From: an uncultured Phocaeicola sp.
GTDB lineage: Bacteria > Bacteroidota > Bacteroidia > Bacteroidales > Bacteroidaceae
DNA: 64,000 bases
Reading direction: 5' to 3'
NCBI GenBank assembly: GCA_944320885.1
Contig: CALUJE010000001.1
Span: forward strand, 124,001 to 188,000
Shown here piece after piece: positions 26,451 through 35,611 of the stretch; the first letter of the stretch is position 1; each line of letters starts with the position of its first letter. Both the position numbers and the translations under genes were made by a program. The notes beneath the pieces are model-generated. The model had not been told where the DNA came from and did not search any database. It saw only the letters and a program-made list of their open reading frames with translations.

Positions 26451-27743
26451 TTATTTAGCTATTACTAAGTAATAGTTCTTTTTTCCGCGTTGAACAATCA
26501 GATATTTGTTGTCTATCAAATCGTTCGCGGTAATTTCCTGGTCATATGCATTCAGTTTTTCTTTGTTCAGAGAAACTCCTCCTCCTTGAACAAGCTTACG
26601 CATTTCTCCTTTTGACGAGAATATGGCAGCGTGTTCGGCGAACAAATCAACTGCTTTTACACCGCCTGCAACAAGGTCACGTGATACTTCAAACTGTGGA
26701 ACTCCCTCGAAAACAGCAAGCAGGGTATCTTCGTCCAGTTTGCGCAATGCTTCTGATGTAGCATTACCAAACAATATGTTTGAAGCTTCAACAGCTGTGT
26801 TATAGTCTTCTTCAGAATGTACCATGACGGTAACCTCTTTGGCCAATCGTTTTTGGAGTACACGCAAATGTGGAGCCTGCTGGTGTTCGGCAATCAATGC
26901 TTCAATTTCTTCTTTACCGATAGCAGTAAAGATCTTGATATAGCGTGCGGCGTCTTCATCGCTGACATTCAACCAGAACTGGTAGAACTTATACGGAGAA
27001 GTATAACGCGGATCGAGCCATATGTTACCCGATTCGGTCTTTCCGAATTTTCCACCGTCGGCTTTGGTTATCAGTGGAGATGTAAGGGCAAATACTTCTC
27101 CTCCATTGGTTCTGCGGATAAGTTCTGCTCCGGTTGTGATGTTTCCCCATTGGTCTGAGCCGCCCATTTGCAATTTACATCCTTTGGTTTCATATAAGTG
27201 AAGGAAATCATATCCTTGCAAGAGCTGGTATGTAAATTCGGTGAATGAAAGACCGTCACGTGCTTCACCGTTCAAACGTTTCTGTACGGAATCTTTCGCC
27301 ATCATGTAGTTAACGGTAATATGTTTTCCTACTTCACGTGCAAAATCAAGGAAGGTGAAGTTTTTCATCCAGTCATAGTTGTTCACCAGTTCTGCACGGT
27401 TAGGGGCGTCTGATTCAAAATCAAGGAATTTGCCTAATTGTTTTTTGATGCATTCCTCATTGTGACGAAGAGTTGCTTCGTCGAGCAGATTTCTTTCTGC
27501 CGATTTTCCCGAAGGGTCACCAATCATACCGGTAGCTCCTCCAATCAGGGCCAGCGGTTTGTGTCCGCATCGTTGGAAGTGTCTTAATATCATTACGCTA
27601 CACAGATGACCGATATGCAATGAATCAGCAGTAGGGTCAAAGCCTATGTATGCGGTTACCTGTTCTTTTGATAGTAACTCTTCTGTTCCCGGCATCATGT
27701 CGTGGAGCATGCCACGCCATCTAAGTTCTTCTACGAAATTCAT
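26451..27743 (-). CDS. tyrS: tyrosyl-tRNA synthetase
   Basis: This cytoplasmic enzyme charges tRNA-Tyr. Length is 430 aa. The class I HIGH motif is in ADSLHIGHL (residues 43-46), and the second class I motif reads KFGKT (232-236) in place of KMSKS, the usual TyrS variant. [11 protein letters not shown] binds tyrosine. An S4 RNA-binding domain occupies the C-terminal 60 residues ([15 protein letters not shown]). It has its own consensus promoter and a terminator, so it is separable from the rnpA-yidD-tatD run upstream. Confidence 0.98.
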   Translation of the reverse strand: MNFVEELRWRGMLHDMMPGTEELLSKEQVTAYIGFDPTADSLHIGHLCSVMILRHFQRCGHKPLALIGGATGMIGDPSGKSAERNLLDEATLRHNEECIKKQLGKFLDFESDAPNRAELVNNYDWMKNFTFLDFAREVGKHITVNYMMAKDSVQKRLNGEARDGLSFTEFTYQLLQGYDFLHLYETKGCKLQMGGSDQWGNITTGAELIRRTNGGEVFALTSPLITKADGGKFGKTESGNIWLDPRYTSPYKFYQFWLNVSDEDAARYIKIFTAIGKEEIEALIAEHQQAPHLRVLQKRLAKEVTVMVHSEEDYNTAVEASNILFGNATSEALRKLDEDTLLAVFEGVPQFEVSRDLVAGGVKAVDLFAEHAAIFSSKGEMRKLVQGGGVSLNKEKLNAYDQEITANDLIDNKYLIVQRGKKNYYLVIAK

Positions 27744-27795
27744 CGAATGATTTTAATTTTAGTAGTATAATGTTTATTTGCAAATGTATATGAGG

Positions 27796-27826
27796 CAAAA
27801 GTACGATACTTTATTTTAAAAGCCAA
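27796..27826 (-). promoter_or_regulatory. tyrS promoter
   Basis: Minus strand TTG (27826-27824), a 20-nt spacer, TACTTTTG (27803-27796). The leader is about 45 nt. Confidence 0.75.
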
Positions 27827-27903
27827 CAAAAAAGGGTATATTTGTTATTTTCTGTCAATTATTTGCGCTTGGATATGTTGTTGGGGATTGTTTTTGTCTG
27901 ATT

Positions 27904-28614
27904 TTAGAGAGTATATGCAGTCTGCTCATTACAGTTGGAAAATGTATGCACATAATTTTGCCGTAGAATGTGCACAAGCTTTTCCTGACTGCTGTTGCGG
28001 TATGCTGCAATTTTATTTATGATTTGTTCTATGTGAAGTTTGCTCTCGTCTGTCTCGATAAACAGTCTGCTGTCGGGAACTGTCAACAGTGCTTCTTCCT
28101 GAAAGTATTCTCCGAACGACAGATAGAACCCTTCGGCCAGCAGAGCGCGTGCTATGTTGGCATTGTTTCTGAACCCGTGGATAATCCAGGGCATGTCGGG
28201 ACGGAATGTCTTTTTCAGTTCTATCAGTTCATTAAAAGCTTTCACGCAATGGATAATCAGAGGTTTCCGGCATTTTTCACTGCATAGGATATGCGCTTTC
28301 ATAATCTGCTTTTGTATTTCGAACAGCGGTTGCTGCAGCTTGTTTTCTTTCTGTTTTATCCAAATTTTATCCAATCCGCATTCGCCTATTGCTACTATTT
28401 GGGGAAGAATAGCATATTGCTGTATGAGAGCCATTTGTTCTTCCCAATGTTCGTCGGTTTGATAAGGATGGATGCCTATGGAGAAATATCCTTTTGCATC
28501 AGTATGCTTTATGGGAAGGTTCGTATTGACAACAGCATTTTCCGTATTTTCCGTATTTTCCGTATGATGGGTATGTATGTCTATCGGTATCATGTAGGTA
28601 TTTGTTTTTTCCAT
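27904..28614 (-). CDS. TatD-family metal-dependent hydrolase
   Basis: The chosen start is ATG at 28614 (MEKTNTYMIPIDIHTHH), just after the yidD stop; longer forms would overlap yidD deeply. Length is 236 aa. The metal site is visible as DIHTHH, GECGLD, IIHC, IIHGF and ETDES, the order seen in TatD exonuclease-type deoxyribonucleases. GIHPYQ is also family-typical. The N-terminal TENTENTEN stretch comes from three tandem 9-bp repeats. It is the last gene of the metK-to-tatD run. Confidence 0.85.
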   Translation of the reverse strand: MEKTNTYMIPIDIHTHHTENTENTENAVVNTNLPIKHTDAKGYFSIGIHPYQTDEHWEEQMALIQQYAILPQIVAIGECGLDKIWIKQKENKLQQPLFEIQKQIMKAHILCSEKCRKPLIIHCVKAFNELIELKKTFRPDMPWIIHGFRNNANIARALLAEGFYLSFGEYFQEEALLTVPDSRLFIETDESKLHIEQIINKIAAYRNSSQEKLVHILRQNYVHTFSNCNEQTAYTL

Positions 28615-28618
28615 AATT

Positions 28619-28867
28619 TTATGGAACAGGGTCATATCCCGAACCTCCCCATGGATGACAACGTAATATTCGCCGTATGGCCAGATACAGCCCTTTGAAA
28701 GGGCCATACTTTTTGATGGCTTCTATGGCATATTGTGAGCAGGTTGGAGTGAAACGGCATGAAGGAGGCGTGAGTGGAGAAATACAGTTGCGATAAAAAT
28801 AAATGGGTAATAGAAGCAACTGTGCCAACAAATGATTTACTTGTTTTATAATAGCCTTTATCGTCAT
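28619..28867 (-). CDS. yidD: membrane protein insertion efficiency factor
   Basis: The small protein (82 aa) assists YidC-mediated membrane insertion. An amphipathic N-terminal helix is followed by the family core: [18 protein letters not shown], then [20 protein letters not shown] and DPVP at the end. Its ATG overlaps the rnpA stop (ATGA), the usual rnpA-yidD coupling. Confidence 0.95.
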   Translation of the reverse strand: MTIKAIIKQVNHLLAQLLLLPIYFYRNCISPLTPPSCRFTPTCSQYAIEAIKKYGPFKGLYLAIRRILRCHPWGGSGYDPVP

Positions 28868-29274
28868 AACCGTTCAATAAGTCTGGTCAGTAAATTGTTC
28901 ATTTTACTGTTAATTTCGGTGGATTCATGAAGTTTGTCATCCAGCCATATAAATCCTATGATAAGATGATTTCCGTTGTTTTCTTCTATCTTATTAACAA
29001 GGATAGATTTGTTGTGTCTGTAGGCTTCGCGTATTTGTCTTTTGACCCGATTACGTTTCACCGCTCTGCGGAAACGTTTTTTAGGGACGCTTATCAGTAT
29101 GGAAACCGGTTCAGGAGTACTTTCTTTTTCTACAGGCAGATATACCATCCTGATAGGAAATGCCAATATGGACTTGCTTCCTCCTGCGAACAGACGGTCA
29201 ATTAAGATCTTTCGGCATAAGCGTTCATTCTTGTTGAATGTCAGTGATTGTTGTGAGGTCTGTAAGTTATCCAT
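28864..29274 (-). CDS. rnpA: ribonuclease P protein component
   Basis: RnpA binds the catalytic RNase P RNA and helps mature tRNA 5' ends. Length is 136 aa, slightly long. The signature [14 protein letters not shown] (about residues 73-86) is intact, and the N-terminal [16 protein letters not shown] is typical. A -7-like TAACTTTG on the minus strand (29313-29306) could start transcription about 30 nt upstream. rpmH, its usual partner, is not adjacent. The rnpA-yidD pair often lies near the replication origin; here it is about 12 kb from the candidate origin. Confidence 0.95.
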   Translation of the reverse strand: MDNLQTSQQSLTFNKNERLCRKILIDRLFAGGSKSILAFPIRMVYLPVEKESTPEPVSILISVPKKRFRRAVKRNRVKRQIREAYRHNKSILVNKIEENNGNHLIIGFIWLDDKLHESTEINSKMNNLLTRLIERL

Positions 29275-29365
29275 AATAGCATATAAAAACGATGGTTTTG
29301 AACTGCAAAGTTAAACTTTATTCAGTACAAAACCACCGTAAGGAGTTATAAATGTAATTTATATC

Positions 29366-30109
29366 TTATTTTAAGTTTTTTAAGTAGAGTTCCAAAGCTC
29401 CTGTCATTGAAGGTGCTACGGTTGAAGGTGCTTCCAAATCAAGACGGAGACCAGCTTCGCGTACAGCCTTTGCTGTTGTAGGACCGAAACTTCCAATAGC
29501 GATATCTTTCTGTTCGAAATTAGGGAAGTTCTTTTTCAGTGCGGCTACTCCTACAGGGCTGAAGAATATAAGCATGTCATAGTCGAATTTCTCGTCGGCC
29601 TTAAAATCATTGCTTACAGTTCTGTACATAACAACTTCCGTATGCTGAAGTTTGTTCTGGTCAAGCAGATCTTTCAACTCGTCTGTATGTACATCTGACA
29701 ATGGAACCAGATATTTTTCGGTTTTATGTTTTACCATTGTTGGTATCAGGTCATTGATTTTTCCTGTATTTCCGAAAAATACCTTGCGTTTACGATACTG
29801 AACGTATTTTTGTATGTAGAGCGCAATAGCTTCTGTTACACAAAAATATTTCATCGTTTCAGGTATGGTTACACGCAGTTCTTCACACAATTTGAAGAAA
29901 TGGTCAATTGCATGGCGTGAAGTAAACACAATTGCCGTATAATCAAGTATAGATACTTTTTGTTGTCTGAATTCTTTAGCTGTAACACCTTCTACCTTGA
30001 TGAACGGGCGAAATACGATATCCACTCCATATTTGTGGGCAATGTCATAATAAGGGGATTTCTCGGAAGCCGGTTTCGGCTGTGACACGAGTATTTTTTT
30101 TATTTTCAA
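29366..30109 (-). CDS. hemD: uroporphyrinogen-III synthase
   Basis: HemD closes hydroxymethylbilane with D-ring inversion to form uroporphyrinogen III on the heme pathway. Length is 247 aa. The family is poorly conserved; visible signatures are ILVSQPKP at the start, VFTSRHAIDHFF near residue 62, and LIFFSPVGVAALKKNFPN with IGSFGPTTAKAVREAGL toward the C-terminus. It sits 18 bp after the DUF4271 gene. Other heme genes are not in view. Confidence 0.9.
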   Translation of the reverse strand: MKIKKILVSQPKPASEKSPYYDIAHKYGVDIVFRPFIKVEGVTAKEFRQQKVSILDYTAIVFTSRHAIDHFFKLCEELRVTIPETMKYFCVTEAIALYIQKYVQYRKRKVFFGNTGKINDLIPTMVKHKTEKYLVPLSDVHTDELKDLLDQNKLQHTEVVMYRTVSNDFKADEKFDYDMLIFFSPVGVAALKKNFPNFEQKDIAIGSFGPTTAKAVREAGLRLDLEAPSTVAPSMTGALELYLKNLK

Positions 30110-30127
30110 CGTCCTAAATTTTTATTA

Positions 30128-30979
30128 TCACAAACTACTAATAACTATCAATATTGTCCATAATAAGATACATGGTACAATTTCAAGGGCACAAAAGTAC
30201 ACAATTAAATAGAAAGCGCGATATATTTTATTAAAAAAGATGTAACTACTTTTGTAAAATAGCATAATTTTGCCCAATAGGAATATTATTCCTATAAATA
30301 TGAGTTTATTTGTTACTGAGAATTCGAAATAGGTAGTTGTCAGTAAAACAGGGAACAGGAGTAAACCTTCGAAAATGAAAGTGAAGAAATAGGATTTTAT
30401 CCATTCCTTTTTTTGTTCTTTGTTGAAAAAAATCCAATTTGTAAAGGAATAAAAGATATACTTTATGATGTAATATATAAAGATAATTCCAGCATAGAGG
30501 AGCAGCCATTTTGCCGAGTGGGTATCTGTGGCAGAAGTTTGTGTTATGTTTAGATTTTGAAAAAGCAGAATACTTGTTGTAAGGCAAGTGTTCAGAATAA
30601 AAAGGCATTGATATTTCAAATCAAGATAACTTTCTTCTGCGAATAAGCTGGAATGGCGGTTCGGATATATGAATGATTTCAGTTGTTGGATGATATAGTT
30701 TTTTCCTCCTGCTATCAGGAAAGTGAAAAGGAAAAAGCAACAAATAATGGCAACCATTATTCCGTTGTCATTTTCCATCTGGTAGGGTAGTGGAGTACCT
30801 TCTTTTCCATAGATGATAACCTGATTTATCATCTGATTAAGCAAAGATGTTTGCGGATGTAGATATTCCGTTGTGACGGTGTCTGTATGCAGACTGTCTG
30901 TTGCAAGAATTGGCCCGACAGAATCATTGACTGCTGTCATTGCCTGTGTGAGTATGGTTGTGTCGGTTGGCAATATCAT
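30128..30979 (-). CDS. DUF4271 domain-containing integral membrane protein
   Basis: The protein has 283 aa. A polar N-terminal 80 residues with no obvious signal peptide is followed by about seven hydrophobic helices (for example VAIICCFFLFTFLIAGG and LLLYAGIIFIYYIIKYI). This matches DUF4271, a Bacteroidetes family consistently upstream of hemD. The function is unknown. Its ATG overlaps the stop of the LOG-family gene. Confidence 0.88.
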   Translation of the reverse strand: MILPTDTTILTQAMTAVNDSVGPILATDSLHTDTVTTEYLHPQTSLLNQMINQVIIYGKEGTPLPYQMENDNGIMVAIICCFFLFTFLIAGGKNYIIQQLKSFIYPNRHSSLFAEESYLDLKYQCLFILNTCLTTSILLFQNLNITQTSATDTHSAKWLLLYAGIIFIYYIIKYIFYSFTNWIFFNKEQKKEWIKSYFFTFIFEGLLLFPVLLTTTYFEFSVTNKLIFIGIIFLLGKIMLFYKSSYIFFNKIYRAFYLIVYFCALEIVPCILLWTILIVISSL

Positions 30980-31563
30980 ATGGCTGCAAACTTACGGATG
31001 TCCTTATTCCACCAGGGTGTGGTATATAGTAATTCTACTGCTTGAGACGGTGTATCGGCTATTTGCCAGATTTTTGCGTGTTCCGGTCGCATGAAGTTTT
31101 CTTCTACTGCCCGTTGCAGCATTTCTATCAGCGGATCAAAGAAGTTCTTCACATTCAGAATTACAATAGGTTTCAGGTATAGCCCCAGCTGTTTCCAGGT
31201 AATGATTTCAAGCAGCTCTTCCATTGTGCCGCATCCTCCGGGCAAGGCAATGATACCGTCAGAAAGTTCGGCCATGAGTTCCTTTCTTTCATGCATGTTG
31301 CTGGTTTCTATCAGCCTGGTCAGTCCGTCATGCTGCCATCCTTGTTCCACCATGAATTTGGGGATAATTCCTGTGACTTCGCCTCCGTTTTCGAGTACTG
31401 CGTTGGCACATGCGGCCATGAGTCCCATACGTCCGGCTCCGTTTATAAGATGAATGTGCTGCCGGGCCAGGAGTTTTCCCAGCTCGGCCGCACATTCAAA
31501 ATAGACAGGGTCTATCTTTGTGCTTGATGCACTGTATACACATACGCGTTGAACGTTGTTCAT
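30976..31563 (-). CDS. LOG-family nucleotide 5'-monophosphate phosphoribohydrolase
   Basis: The protein has 195 aa with a Rossmann-like fold. The defining motif PGGCGTMEELLE (about residues 107-118), together with GAGRMGLMAACANAV, identifies the LOG/TIGR00730 family, whose members release the base from cytokinin or purine nucleotide monophosphates. The bacterial substrate is uncertain. It follows metK by 4 bp and overlaps the DUF4271 start. Confidence 0.9.
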   Translation of the reverse strand: MNNVQRVCVYSASSTKIDPVYFECAAELGKLLARQHIHLINGAGRMGLMAACANAVLENGGEVTGIIPKFMVEQGWQHDGLTRLIETSNMHERKELMAELSDGIIALPGGCGTMEELLEIITWKQLGLYLKPIVILNVKNFFDPLIEMLQRAVEENFMRPEHAKIWQIADTPSQAVELLYTTPWWNKDIRKFAAI

Positions 31564-31567
31564 TGTT

Positions 31568-32863
31568 TTATTTCAGTCCGAAAGCTTCTTTTACCTTATC
31601 CACATAGTCGAGTTTTTCCCATGTGAAAAGTTCTACGGTAACGTCTTTATTGCCTTCGTAACGTGATTCAAAGTGTTTGGTTACTATTTGCGGTTCACGT
31701 CCCATGTGGCCGTATGCTGCTGTTTCCTGATAAATAGGGTTACGCAGTTTGAGGCGTTCTTCAATAGCCTTCGGACGGAGGTCAAAGAGCTGGTCTATCT
31801 TCTTTGCGATTTCACCGTCGGTCATGTTTACATGATTGCGTCCGTAAGTATTGACATAGATATTGATAGGACGGGCTACACCGATGGCATATGAAACCTG
31901 TACAAGCATTTCGTCGGCCACTCCTGCAGCTACGAGGTTTTTGGCAATGTGACGGGCTGCGTATGCTGCGCTGCGGTCTACCTTGCTGGGGTCCTTACCA
32001 GAGAAGGCTCCTCCTCCGTGTGCACCTTTTCCACCGTAAGTGTCGACAATGATTTTACGTCCTGTCAGACCGGTATCTCCGTGAGGACCTCCGATAACGA
32101 ATTTTCCGGTAGGATTTACGTGGTAAGTGATGCGGTCGTTAAACAGTGCAAGTATTGACTCGTTATGTATGTTGGCAATAACGCGCGGCATAAGAATCTC
32201 TATCACGTCTTTGCGGATTTGTGCCAGCATTTCCTCATCGGCTTTGAGCTGTGCTTCGGGAGTCTCGTCTGCCGGTTTGATGAAGTCATCGTGCTGTGTA
32301 GAGACAACGATGGTATCAATGCGTACCGGGCGGTTGTTGTCATCATATTCGATAGTTACCTGGCTTTTTGCATCGGGGCGGAGGTAAGTCATTTGTTTTC
32401 CTTCACGGCGAATGTCAGCAAGTACCATCAGTATCTTGTGAGCCAGATCGAGTGAGAGAGGCATGTAGTTTTCAGTCTCATTGGTTGCGTAGCCAAACAT
32501 CATTCCCTGGTCGCCTGCGCCTTGTTCCATAGGATCTTCACGTTCTACACCGCGGTTGATATCGGGGCTCTGTTCGTGGATGGCTGAAAACAGTCCGCAT
32601 GAATTGCCATCGAACATGTATTCGCTTTTCGTATAGCCGATTTTGTTGATTACTTCGCGAGCTATACGTTGGAGGTCAACATATGCTTTTGTTTTGATTT
32701 CACCTGCCACTACTACTTGTCCGGTTGTTACCAATGTTTCGCATGCTACTTTTGAACTAGGGTCATAGGCCAATAGTTTGTCAAGTACGGCATCGGATAT
32801 TTGATCCGCTACCTTGTCGGGGTGTCCTTCAGACACTGATTCGGATGTAAATAAGTATCCCAT
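31568..32863 (-). CDS. metK: S-adenosylmethionine synthetase
   Basis: MetK makes SAM from methionine and ATP in the cytoplasm. Length is 431 aa, slightly longer than the usual 385-400 because of an insertion near residues 165-200. Signatures are [14 protein letters not shown] near the N-terminus, [12 protein letters not shown], and [22 protein letters not shown]-like riboswitch lies in its leader, which would close a feedback loop. It heads a run through LOG, DUF4271 and hemD. Confidence 0.98.
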   Translation of the reverse strand: MGYLFTSESVSEGHPDKVADQISDAVLDKLLAYDPSSKVACETLVTTGQVVVAGEIKTKAYVDLQRIAREVINKIGYTKSEYMFDGNSCGLFSAIHEQSPDINRGVEREDPMEQGAGDQGMMFGYATNETENYMPLSLDLAHKILMVLADIRREGKQMTYLRPDAKSQVTIEYDDNNRPVRIDTIVVSTQHDDFIKPADETPEAQLKADEEMLAQIRKDVIEILMPRVIANIHNESILALFNDRITYHVNPTGKFVIGGPHGDTGLTGRKIIVDTYGGKGAHGGGAFSGKDPSKVDRSAAYAARHIAKNLVAAGVADEMLVQVSYAIGVARPINIYVNTYGRNHVNMTDGEIAKKIDQLFDLRPKAIEERLKLRNPIYQETAAYGHMGREPQIVTKHFESRYEGNKDVTVELFTWEKLDYVDKVKEAFGLK

Positions 32864-32945
32864 CTTTGTAAATTTAAAGAATTAATGAATTATACATAAT
32901 GGGGAAATTGTTTGGGAAGGAAGTTAATGCACAACCGCTGAGGCT

Positions 32946-33000
32946 GTTTGTTTTAGCATTTTTTACTGTGGTTGCAAGCTGCCCAAATCTTTCCACATTT
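32946..33000 (-). promoter_or_regulatory. SAM-II-like riboswitch in the metK leader
   Basis: On the minus strand TGTGG (32997-32993) pairs with CCACA (32971-32967) to form P1. Between and after them come GATTT, TTGCAA (32977-32972) and AAATGCTAAAACA (ending 32949), in the same order and spacing as the conserved pseudoknot residues of the SAM-II (metA) class. It lies about 15 nt downstream of the metK promoter. The pseudoknot was not verified base by base. Confidence 0.6.
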
Positions 33001-33191
33001 TATTTTCGGCTGCAAAGGTAGCCATTTAATTGTGAATAGAGACTGATATGAGGAGTTTTTTTAAGTTTTCTTTTGTTTATTGTCTTTCCGGCAGCGGAGA
33101 ATGGGGATTCGCCGGTTATGTTGAAAAACTGCTTGTTGATTGGAGCTATTTCTTTTCTTGCCGGTTTCTTTTTATAAAAAGTCCTGGTATA

Positions 33192-33285
33192 AAAGTTTAT
33201 TCTTAGCTTAAGGACATGTATCCTCAACCTAAGGATATGTATCCTTAGTCTGGAGATATGTATCCTTAGGCTAAGGATAAACTTT
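33192..33285. repeat. 94-bp tandem palindromic element, TATCCTTAG family, copy B
   Basis: Same length, orientation and four-unit plan as 23865-23958. The last unit, TATCCTTAGGCTAAGGATAAACTTT, is identical in both copies, and the inner units differ at a few positions. It sits between the 3' end of folK and the metK promoter. Confidence 0.9.
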
Positions 33286-33347
33286 TGTATGAATATCAGA
33301 CTGTTATAACGGAAAAGCTTTTGATTTTTCGGTCACAGGATGTTGTC

Positions 33348-33815
33348 TTATTCTTCCAGCCTGTTTTTCAGTTCTTTCAGGGTGAGGCCGTTGGGCGAGA
33401 GTCTGAGTTCAGGAGCTATTTCGGCCATAGGTGCCATGACGAAAAGGCGTTCGGTCATGTGTGGGTGTGGAATGGTGAGTGCGGGAGTGCAGAGAGTAAG
33501 GTCGTCATACAGCAGTATGTCGATGTCGATGATACGGTCATGATAGATGCCGTTTACACTTTTGTGGGTTCTTCCCAGTTCCCGTTCAATCTGTTGGGTG
33601 GTGCTGAGCAGTTCTTCGGGGGTGAGGGTGGTTTCAACGCACAGAGCAGCGTTGACAAACTGGTTTTCCGATTCAAATCCCCAAGGGGCGGTTTCATAAA
33701 ACGAAGACAGGGAACATACATTCCCTATCTTCGCTTTTATTTGGTCTATGGCGTGACAAAGATTCTGTTTCTTGTCGCCTATGTTTGTGCCAAGTCCGAG
33801 ATATGCCTTTGCCAT
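33348..33815 (-). CDS. folK: 2-amino-4-hydroxy-6-hydroxymethyldihydropteridine pyrophosphokinase
   Basis: FolK transfers pyrophosphate from ATP to the pterin in folate synthesis. The start at 33815 (MAKAYLGLGTNIGDK) is the normal N-terminus; the longer ORF would run into queA. Length is 155 aa. The pterin/ATP signature HDRIIDIDILLY, with its metal-binding D-x-D, is intact, and NQFVNAAL and IPHPHMTERLFVMAPM are typical. It ends the ftsX-to-folK operon. Confidence 0.96.
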   Translation of the reverse strand: MAKAYLGLGTNIGDKKQNLCHAIDQIKAKIGNVCSLSSFYETAPWGFESENQFVNAALCVETTLTPEELLSTTQQIERELGRTHKSVNGIYHDRIIDIDILLYDDLTLCTPALTIPHPHMTERLFVMAPMAEIAPELRLSPNGLTLKELKNRLEE

Positions 33816-33831
33816 ATTGTCTGCAGTGTTT

Positions 33832-34887
33832 TTACTTGTCAAGAATAAGCATGGCATCGCCGTAAGTACCAAAGCGGTAGTCTTCTTTAAGAGCCACGTC
33901 GTATGCTTCCATTACAAGGTCATAACCTCCGTATGCGGCAACAAGCATCAGCAGTGTAGAGTAAGGCATGTGGAAGTTTGATATCATGCTGTTTGCTACA
34001 CTGAAATCGTAGGGAGGGAAGATAAACTTGTTGGTCCATCCTTCAAATTCTTTCAGATGTCCGTCAGTACCTACGGCTGTTTCGATGGCGCGCATTACGG
34101 TAGTACCTACGGCACATACGTTGTGTCCGCCGTCTTTGGCTGCATTGACTTTTTTCACGGCTTCTGCCTCGACAAACATCTGTTCAGAGTCGGTCTTGTG
34201 TTTGGTAAGGTCTTCCACGTCAATTTCACGGAAGTTTCCAAGTCCGGCGTGCAAGGTGATAAATGCGAAGTCGATGCCTTTGATTTCCATACGTTTCATC
34301 AGTTCGCGGCTGAAGTGCATTCCGGCAGTCGGAGCGGTAACGGCTCCTTCGTTCTTGGCGAATATGGTCTGGAAGTTTTCTGTATCTTCGGGCTCTACAG
34401 CTCTGTTGATGAAGTGTGGCAATGGTGGTTCTCCCAGTGCGTAAAGTGCTTTCTTAAACTCGTCGTGAGGTCCGTCATAAAGGAAGCGGAGAGTACGTCC
34501 GCGTGATGTGGTATTGTCAATGACTTCGGCTACCATTGAGTCATCTTCTCCAAAATACAGTTTGTTTCCGATACGTATTTTACGTGCGGGGTCTACCAGT
34601 ACGTCCCACAGGCGAAGCTCTTCATTCAGTTCGCGCAACAGGAATACTTCGATGCGTGCACCGGTCTTTTCCTTGTTTCCATACAGGCGTGCGGGGAATA
34701 CTTTGGTATCATTGAAAATAAATACGTCCTTGTCATCAAAATATTCAAGGATATCTTTGAACATGCGGTGTTCAATTTCTCCGGTCGATTTGTGTACAAC
34801 CATCAGTCGGGATTCATCACGATGTGGAGCCGGATGAAGGGCTATCTTCTCTTCTGGAAGTTTAAATTTAAATTGAGACAGTTTCAT
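33832..34887 (-). CDS. queA: S-adenosylmethionine:tRNA ribosyltransferase-isomerase
   Basis: QueA moves the ribosyl group of SAM to 7-aminomethyl-deazaguanine in tRNA to form epoxyqueuosine. Length is 351 aa. Signatures include the N-terminal [37 protein letters not shown] and [12 protein letters not shown]. The C-terminus ([20 protein letters not shown]) is complete. It lies 21 bp after truB and 16 bp before folK. Both flanking genes concern RNA modification or pterin chemistry, but co-transcription is the only sequence-supported link. Confidence 0.97.
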   Translation of the reverse strand: MKLSQFKFKLPEEKIALHPAPHRDESRLMVVHKSTGEIEHRMFKDILEYFDDKDVFIFNDTKVFPARLYGNKEKTGARIEVFLLRELNEELRLWDVLVDPARKIRIGNKLYFGEDDSMVAEVIDNTTSRGRTLRFLYDGPHDEFKKALYALGEPPLPHFINRAVEPEDTENFQTIFAKNEGAVTAPTAGMHFSRELMKRMEIKGIDFAFITLHAGLGNFREIDVEDLTKHKTDSEQMFVEAEAVKKVNAAKDGGHNVCAVGTTVMRAIETAVGTDGHLKEFEGWTNKFIFPPYDFSVANSMISNFHMPYSTLLMLVAAYGGYDLVMEAYDVALKEDYRFGTYGDAMLILDK

Positions 34888-34908
34888 AATATTTATAATC
34901 GTATTTAT

Positions 34909-35610
34909 TTATTCGTTTGGTTCTATTTCCTGTTGTTCTATCCACGCTTCAAAGTCATCGAGCTGCATGCACTTGTCCAGTGTGACGTCGCCCACGCGGG
35001 TACGTTGCAGGGCTGTAAGGTGTGCTCCGCTGTTCAGAGCCTGTCCGATGTCACGTGCCAGTGCGCGTATGTAAGTTCCTTTGCTGCAAACCACCCTTAT
35101 CTTTATTACGGGAAGTTCACACTCCAGCAGTTCTATTTCGTCAATAACCAGTGTCTTGGCCTTTAGTTCCACGTCATTCCCTTTTCGTGCCAGTTCGTAA
35201 GCTCTTTTGCCATTTACCTTGCAAGCCGAGAATGTGGGTGGCACCTGCTGTATTTCTCCGACAAACTGCTTCAGGGTTTCTTCTACCAGTTCGCGGGTAA
35301 TGTGTTCGGTCGGGTAGGTGGCGTCAATCTCCTTTTCCAGGTCGAACGACGGTGTGGTAGCCCCCAGCATGAGGGTTGCTATGTATTCTTTTGTCTGATA
35401 TTGGAAATCTTCAATCTTCTTGGTCGCCTTTCCGGTACACAGAATCATGACTCCAGTAGCCAGCGGGTCGAGTGTTCCAGCATGTCCTACCTTTATTTTC
35501 TTTACTCCCTGTTTACGGCATACGAAATAGCGTACCTTGTTCACTACTCCAAATGAAGTCCACTTATAAGGTTTGTCAATGTATATAATTTCGCCTTCCT
35601 TGAAATTCAT
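34909..35610 (-). CDS. truB: tRNA pseudouridine-55 synthase
   Basis: TruB isomerises U55 in the T-loop of tRNA. Length is 233 aa, short because the C-terminal PUA domain of enterobacterial TruB is absent, as usual in Bacteroidetes. The catalytic Asp is in GHAGTLDPLATGVM (about residues 43-56). PPTFSACKVNGKRAYELAR and SKGTYIRALARDIG are also diagnostic. It starts 1 bp downstream of the uppP stop. Confidence 0.97.
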   Translation of the reverse strand: MNFKEGEIIYIDKPYKWTSFGVVNKVRYFVCRKQGVKKIKVGHAGTLDPLATGVMILCTGKATKKIEDFQYQTKEYIATLMLGATTPSFDLEKEIDATYPTEHITRELVEETLKQFVGEIQQVPPTFSACKVNGKRAYELARKGNDVELKAKTLVIDEIELLECELPVIKIRVVCSKGTYIRALARDIGQALNSGAHLTALQRTRVGDVTLDKCMQLDDFEAWIEQQEIEPNE

Positions 35611-35611
35611 A

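Larger units (their letters stand above)
32864..33347. other. 484-bp region between folK and metK
   Basis: Going leftward it contains the second TATCCTTAG-family repeat (33192-33285), an unassigned stretch (33030-33190), the metK promoter with -7 element TACCTTTG (minus strand, 33023-33016), and the riboswitch-like leader (32946-33000). No supported ORF. Confidence 0.8.

Noticed and set aside
33285..33848. 187-codon plus-strand ORF opposite folK
   Set aside because: It is the antisense shadow of folK, whose motifs (HDRIIDIDILLY) are unambiguous.
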